A DNA stretch of 64,000 bases. It comes from Cohnella endophytica (lineage in GTDB: Bacteria > Bacillota > Bacilli > Paenibacillales > Paenibacillaceae). The first letter of the stretch is position 1. The number at the start of each line of letters is the position of its first letter. The stretch is taken from assembly GCF_003628305.1 (NCBI RefSeq), contig NZ_RBZM01000002.1, forward strand, positions 62,001-126,000, written 5' to 3'. Below the pieces are notes generated by a model that made no database searches, was not told the origin of the DNA, and saw only the letters and a program-made list of their open reading frames with translations. The position numbers were made by a program, and so were the translations under genes. This document shows positions 61,629 through 64,000 of the stretch, in pieces.

Positions 61629-62651
61629 TTATTTTTTCTTCACCCACATTGTAACTTCTTCGCGGTTATGAAACAACTGCTTCACTTTGCGAATATCGAA
61701 TTCGTGAGCGTAATCTTCCGTCAGATCCTGAATGCTCTGGAACGGCTTGCGGTACATGAGCTTTAGCGTGATGATGCCCGATGCTCCCGCGGATAAAACG
61801 TTGGCAAGCTCGGAGACGATCCGGCAAGTGTGATGCGGATCCCAGCTCATGTCGCACACGAGCAGATCGAAAGACCCGGGCGCGAAGGATACGTCCGCCG
61901 CATTCCGGCGAATATGGCGCAGCCGCGGATGAAGCTCCAGCGACGGGTCCATCTCCGCGGGATCGACCGCGGTCACCTTCAAACCGCGTTCCAGCAGCAC
62001 CGAGGTCCAGCCTCCCGGCGAGGCGCCCAGATCTAGCGCATTGGAGAACCGATCGAGCGGCAAATTAAACGCCCGCTCCGCCTCCAAAAGCTTAAACGCC
62101 GCCCGGGAGATCAGCCCTTCGTCTTTACGGAAACGAACGGATCCTCCCGGCCAGTCCGATAAATTGTCGCGAGGGGTAGAACAGCCCATGAAAAGCTTCT
62201 TTTTCGTCGCATAGACGGAGATGATCCAATCCGCTTCGCGTGCGACCGCCTCGGCGCCAAGCTCCTCCACGGCCGGTACCATCTCGTCCCGACCTTCCGC
62301 CGAAGCGAACGGGAACGGACTGTTCTGCTCCTTGCGAACTTGTATCGCGACTTTGCGTCCTTGGATCCGATCTCCCAAAGTCGAAGCATAATCCCTTAAT
62401 GCCTTAGCGGTGCCTTTCTCGCTGTCCGTCACGTCGATCTCTCGTTCGACCGGGAACAGATGGCGCAAGAAGATCGGCTCTTTGCGACGCAAGTCCGTCA
62501 GCAATTGTTCGGGATCGTGGTCGCCGGTCGTGAACGAGAACGTCTCGCCCGGCGCGAGACCGGACACCTTCGTGCCTTGGATCCGTCTGCGGATTTCTTC
62601 CATCGCGTAGGGCGCGAATCCCGGATTGGACGTTCCCACGTATGTAATCAT
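61629..62651 (-). CDS. RlmM/FtsJ-like SAM-dependent RNA methyltransferase
   Basis: 340 residues. N-terminal THUMP-like and RlmM-type region (about 1-130), then the FtsJ/RrmJ Rossmann methyltransferase domain: SAM loop LDLGASPGGWTSVLLERG (about 205-222), AVDPAEMD, and the catalytic Lys-Asp-Lys set with Lys in SRAAFKLLEAERAF, Asp in LLVCDMSWDPHHT and Lys in IITLKLMY. Related enzymes 2'-O-methylate 23S rRNA. ATG 62651 overlaps the ABC ATPase stop (ATGA) and follows AAGGTGA. Upstream in-frame extension to 62930 lies in the ATPase gene and is rejected. Confidence 0.88.
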   Translation of the reverse strand: MITYVGTSNPGFAPYAMEEIRRRIQGTKVSGLAPGETFSFTTGDHDPEQLLTDLRRKEPIFLRHLFPVEREIDVTDSEKGTAKALRDYASTLGDRIQGRKVAIQVRKEQNSPFPFASAEGRDEMVPAVEELGAEAVAREADWIISVYATKKKLFMGCSTPRDNLSDWPGGSVRFRKDEGLISRAAFKLLEAERAFNLPLDRFSNALDLGASPGGWTSVLLERGLKVTAVDPAEMDPSLELHPRLRHIRRNAADVSFAPGSFDLLVCDMSWDPHHTCRIVSELANVLSAGASGIITLKLMYRKPFQSIQDLTEDYAHEFDIRKVKQLFHNREEVTMWVKKK

Positions 62652-63427
62652 CGGCTTGTCACCTTTCCAACCTCGATCCACGGACGATCTTCCTTCCATC
62701 GGATCTCGATAGGCAGGTCGTAAGCTTCCTTGAGCTTCTCCGGCGTCAGTACGTCGCGTTTGGCGCCCGAAGCGACCAATTGACCGTCGGACATGAGCGC
62801 GACATGCGTGAATAGAGGAATGATTTCTTCGATATGATGCGTTACGTACAGCATGGACAAATTCCGGTTCGCTAATTCGGATAGGGACGCGAGAAACTTC
62901 TCTCGCTCGTAGAGATCCAGCCCGGCGCAAGGCTCGTCCAAAATAAGCAACTCCGGCGAAGCCATCAACGTGCGCGCGAGTAATGCCTTTTTGCGCTCCC
63001 CTTGTGACAGCGTACCGAACGATTGCTCCGCCAAATGGCGCAACCCAACTCGCTCCAACTCAACGTAAGCCCGTTCGCGGACTTCATCCGCCACTTCTTC
63101 GTAAAATCGCAAATAAGCGAATGCGCCGCTCGCAACGATTTCCCACACGGGATCCCGAAGCGTCATTTTCTCGATCAACGCAGGGCTTATGTATCCGATT
63201 CTCTTGCGCATTTCCCTCACGTCGACTTGACCGTAACGGTTGCCCAATACGTCGATCGTTCCAGAAGTCGGGAACAAATAACCCGTGATCATCTCCAGAA
63301 CGGTCGATTTACCGCAACCGTTGCGGCCGAGCAGCGTCCAGTGCTCTCCCGCGTTCACCCGAAGATCCACGCCGCGAAGAATTTGCCGGTCGTCCCGGCG
63401 GAAAGTTAACCCTTGTAAATGTATCAT
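62648..63427 (-). CDS. ABC transporter ATP-binding protein (YlmA/ModF-like)
   Basis: 259 residues. Walker A LLGRNGCGKSTVLEMITGY (about 32-50), Q-loop IGYISPALIEKMTLRDPVWEIVASG, signature GTLSQGERKKALLARTL (about 138), Walker B LLILDEPCAGLDLYEREKFL (about 160), and switch His in YVTHHIEEIIP. The short inter-motif region and lack of an adjacent permease resemble YlmA-type or soluble ABC ATPases. It is coupled to both neighbours by four-base overlaps. Confidence 0.88.
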   Translation of the reverse strand: MIHLQGLTFRRDDRQILRGVDLRVNAGEHWTLLGRNGCGKSTVLEMITGYLFPTSGTIDVLGNRYGQVDVREMRKRIGYISPALIEKMTLRDPVWEIVASGAFAYLRFYEEVADEVRERAYVELERVGLRHLAEQSFGTLSQGERKKALLARTLMASPELLILDEPCAGLDLYEREKFLASLSELANRNLSMLYVTHHIEEIIPLFTHVALMSDGQLVASGAKRDVLTPEKLKEAYDLPIEIRWKEDRPWIEVGKVTSR

Positions 63428-63744
63428 GGCCTATCCCTCTCGCTTCTTAAAGTTTCCACGATTTCCGTTACGGACGGGAAACGGTATTGTTTAATCCATT
63501 CGCCCGTCTTGCGCTTGACGAGTAAGCACGGTACGCTCTCGATGCGGAACTGCTGCGCGAGTTCCGGCATGAGATTCAGATTGGCGGATGCGAGATGCAA
63601 TTCCGGCACGACTTCCGCCGCGACGGCTAACATCCGCTTCGCCGCTTGGCATGTCCCGCAGAGCGGCGTATGCACGAAAACCGCGAAAGGCGCGGGAGTA
63701 AAAGTCCACTCGCGCTTCCAATCCGCCGGTTCCCATTCATTCAT
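63424..63744 (-). CDS. thioredoxin-like protein
   Basis: 106 residues, thioredoxin fold. The redox motif is CGTC in HTPLCGTCQAAKRML (about 29-40), with the cis-Pro in IESVPCLLVKRKTGEW (about 72). Such short proteins reduce disulfides or act as redox partners. It overlaps the truncated downstream-numbered neighbour by eight bases at its start and the ABC ATPase gene by four at its end, so the three form a tight operon. Confidence 0.87.
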   Translation of the reverse strand: MNEWEPADWKREWTFTPAPFAVFVHTPLCGTCQAAKRMLAVAAEVVPELHLASANLNLMPELAQQFRIESVPCLLVKRKTGEWIKQYRFPSVTEIVETLRSERDRP

Positions 63745-64000
63745 CGCTATACCCTCCCCTAGCGGCAGCCTCGAGCACGGAAGCCGGCATAGGTCCGTCG
63801 TGTATCGTCACTCCGGCCGGATTGGCCGCGCGTAGCTCGCGCACCATATACTCCCTGCCCATCAGGCTGGAGGAATGAACGTATACTTCCTTCGGATAAT
63901 TGCCGCTGGCGATAATTCCTTGCACGACGGCTAAACCGTTCGGCTGTCCATAACCTAGCTCGTAATCGAGCGACAACACGCGAACCGCGCTCGCCGACAT
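63737..64000 (-). CDS. C-terminal part of a receiver-like (cyclic-phosphate processing type) protein, cut by window edge
   Basis: The 88 codons to the window edge include VLSLDYELGYGQPNGLAVVQGIIASG and VYVHSSSLMGREYMVRELRAANP, a pattern like the C-terminal part of the cREC (cyclic-phosphate processing receiver) family, where a HSSN/HS-x-N and GRE motif are conserved. The first visible ATG is at the very edge and may be internal; such proteins have about 40 more N-terminal residues. Assignment is tentative. Confidence 0.5.
   Translation of the reverse strand: MSASAVRVLSLDYELGYGQPNGLAVVQGIIASGNYPKEVYVHSSSLMGREYMVRELRAANPAGVTIHDGPMPASVLEAAARGGYSDE

Overview
The window looks like chromosome from a spore-forming, moderately GC-rich Bacillota bacterium of the Paenibacillaceae, most like Cohnella or Paenibacillus. 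That is inferred from a GerA-type spore germinant receptor, low-GC Gram-positive ribosome binding sites (GGAGG/GAGGTG), a Bacillus-type LexA box, copper-amine-oxidase-like stalk and SLH-like secreted proteins, and long intergenic tandem arrays. I see no rRNA, tRNA, CRISPR array, insertion sequence or prophage. Nearly all of the window is coding, and about two thirds of the genes are on the minus strand.

Layout. 1-5.4 kb: rhamnose operon read leftward (rhaEW aldolase/dehydrogenase fusion, an ASRT-family protein, rhaA, rhaB cut by the window edge), with operator-like AAACAAAC repeats upstream. 5.4-7.9 kb: glpX and a membrane metallophosphoesterase. 7.9-14.3 kb: a MacAB-like efflux system (adaptor, ATPase, permease) with an ECF sigma factor as last gene, divergent from a two-component system; the shared promoter holds five GCTGAA-type half-sites at 11-bp steps. 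14.3-16.9 kb: a secreted stalk/PKD protein and an acetyltransferase. 17.0-20.9 kb: germinant receptor operon in order AB-AA-AC. 20.9-27.4 kb: COG0523 metallochaperone GTPase, aldo/keto reductase, TPR protein, conserved proteins and a serine hydrolase. 27.1-30.8 kb: a 2-oxoacid:ferredoxin oxidoreductase built from two fused polypeptides. 31-36.8 kb: YdjC deacetylase, MOSC protein, ABC ATPase, three small genes (one SOS-type), HAD phosphatase and a membrane glucosaminidase-like protein.

36.8-43.7 kb: gltD, folA, then a four-gene module (SLH/lipoprotein-15/cupredoxin protein, cupredoxin lipoprotein, ECF sigma, RskA-type anti-sigma) lying between folA and thyA. 43.7-49.4 kb: acyl-CoA thioesterase and the complete pyruvate dehydrogenase operon pdhABC-lpdA with a good sigma-A promoter. 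49.6-51.7 kb: an esterase, then 1.3 kb without genes that is filled by two different tandem arrays sharing a period of about 51 bp. 51.7-57.6 kb: small housekeeping genes (tyrosine phosphatase, TRIC-like channel, thiamine pyrophosphokinase, PhnP-like hydrolase, two GNATs, NlpC/P60 hydrolase). 57.6-64 kb: an OmpR-type two-component system, a Hanks kinase fused to a degenerate MinD/ParA-like domain, an RlmM/FtsJ-like methyltransferase, an ABC ATPase, a thioredoxin-like protein and a truncated receiver-like protein.

The items most worth attention are the twin 51-bp arrays, the LexA-controlled 76-codon gene with an antisense 43-codon gene in its 3' region, the cupredoxin/sigma module between folA and thyA, the ASRT protein inside a sugar operon, and the kinase/P-loop fusion. 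All functional calls rest on reading motifs and remembered family features; no database search was run.
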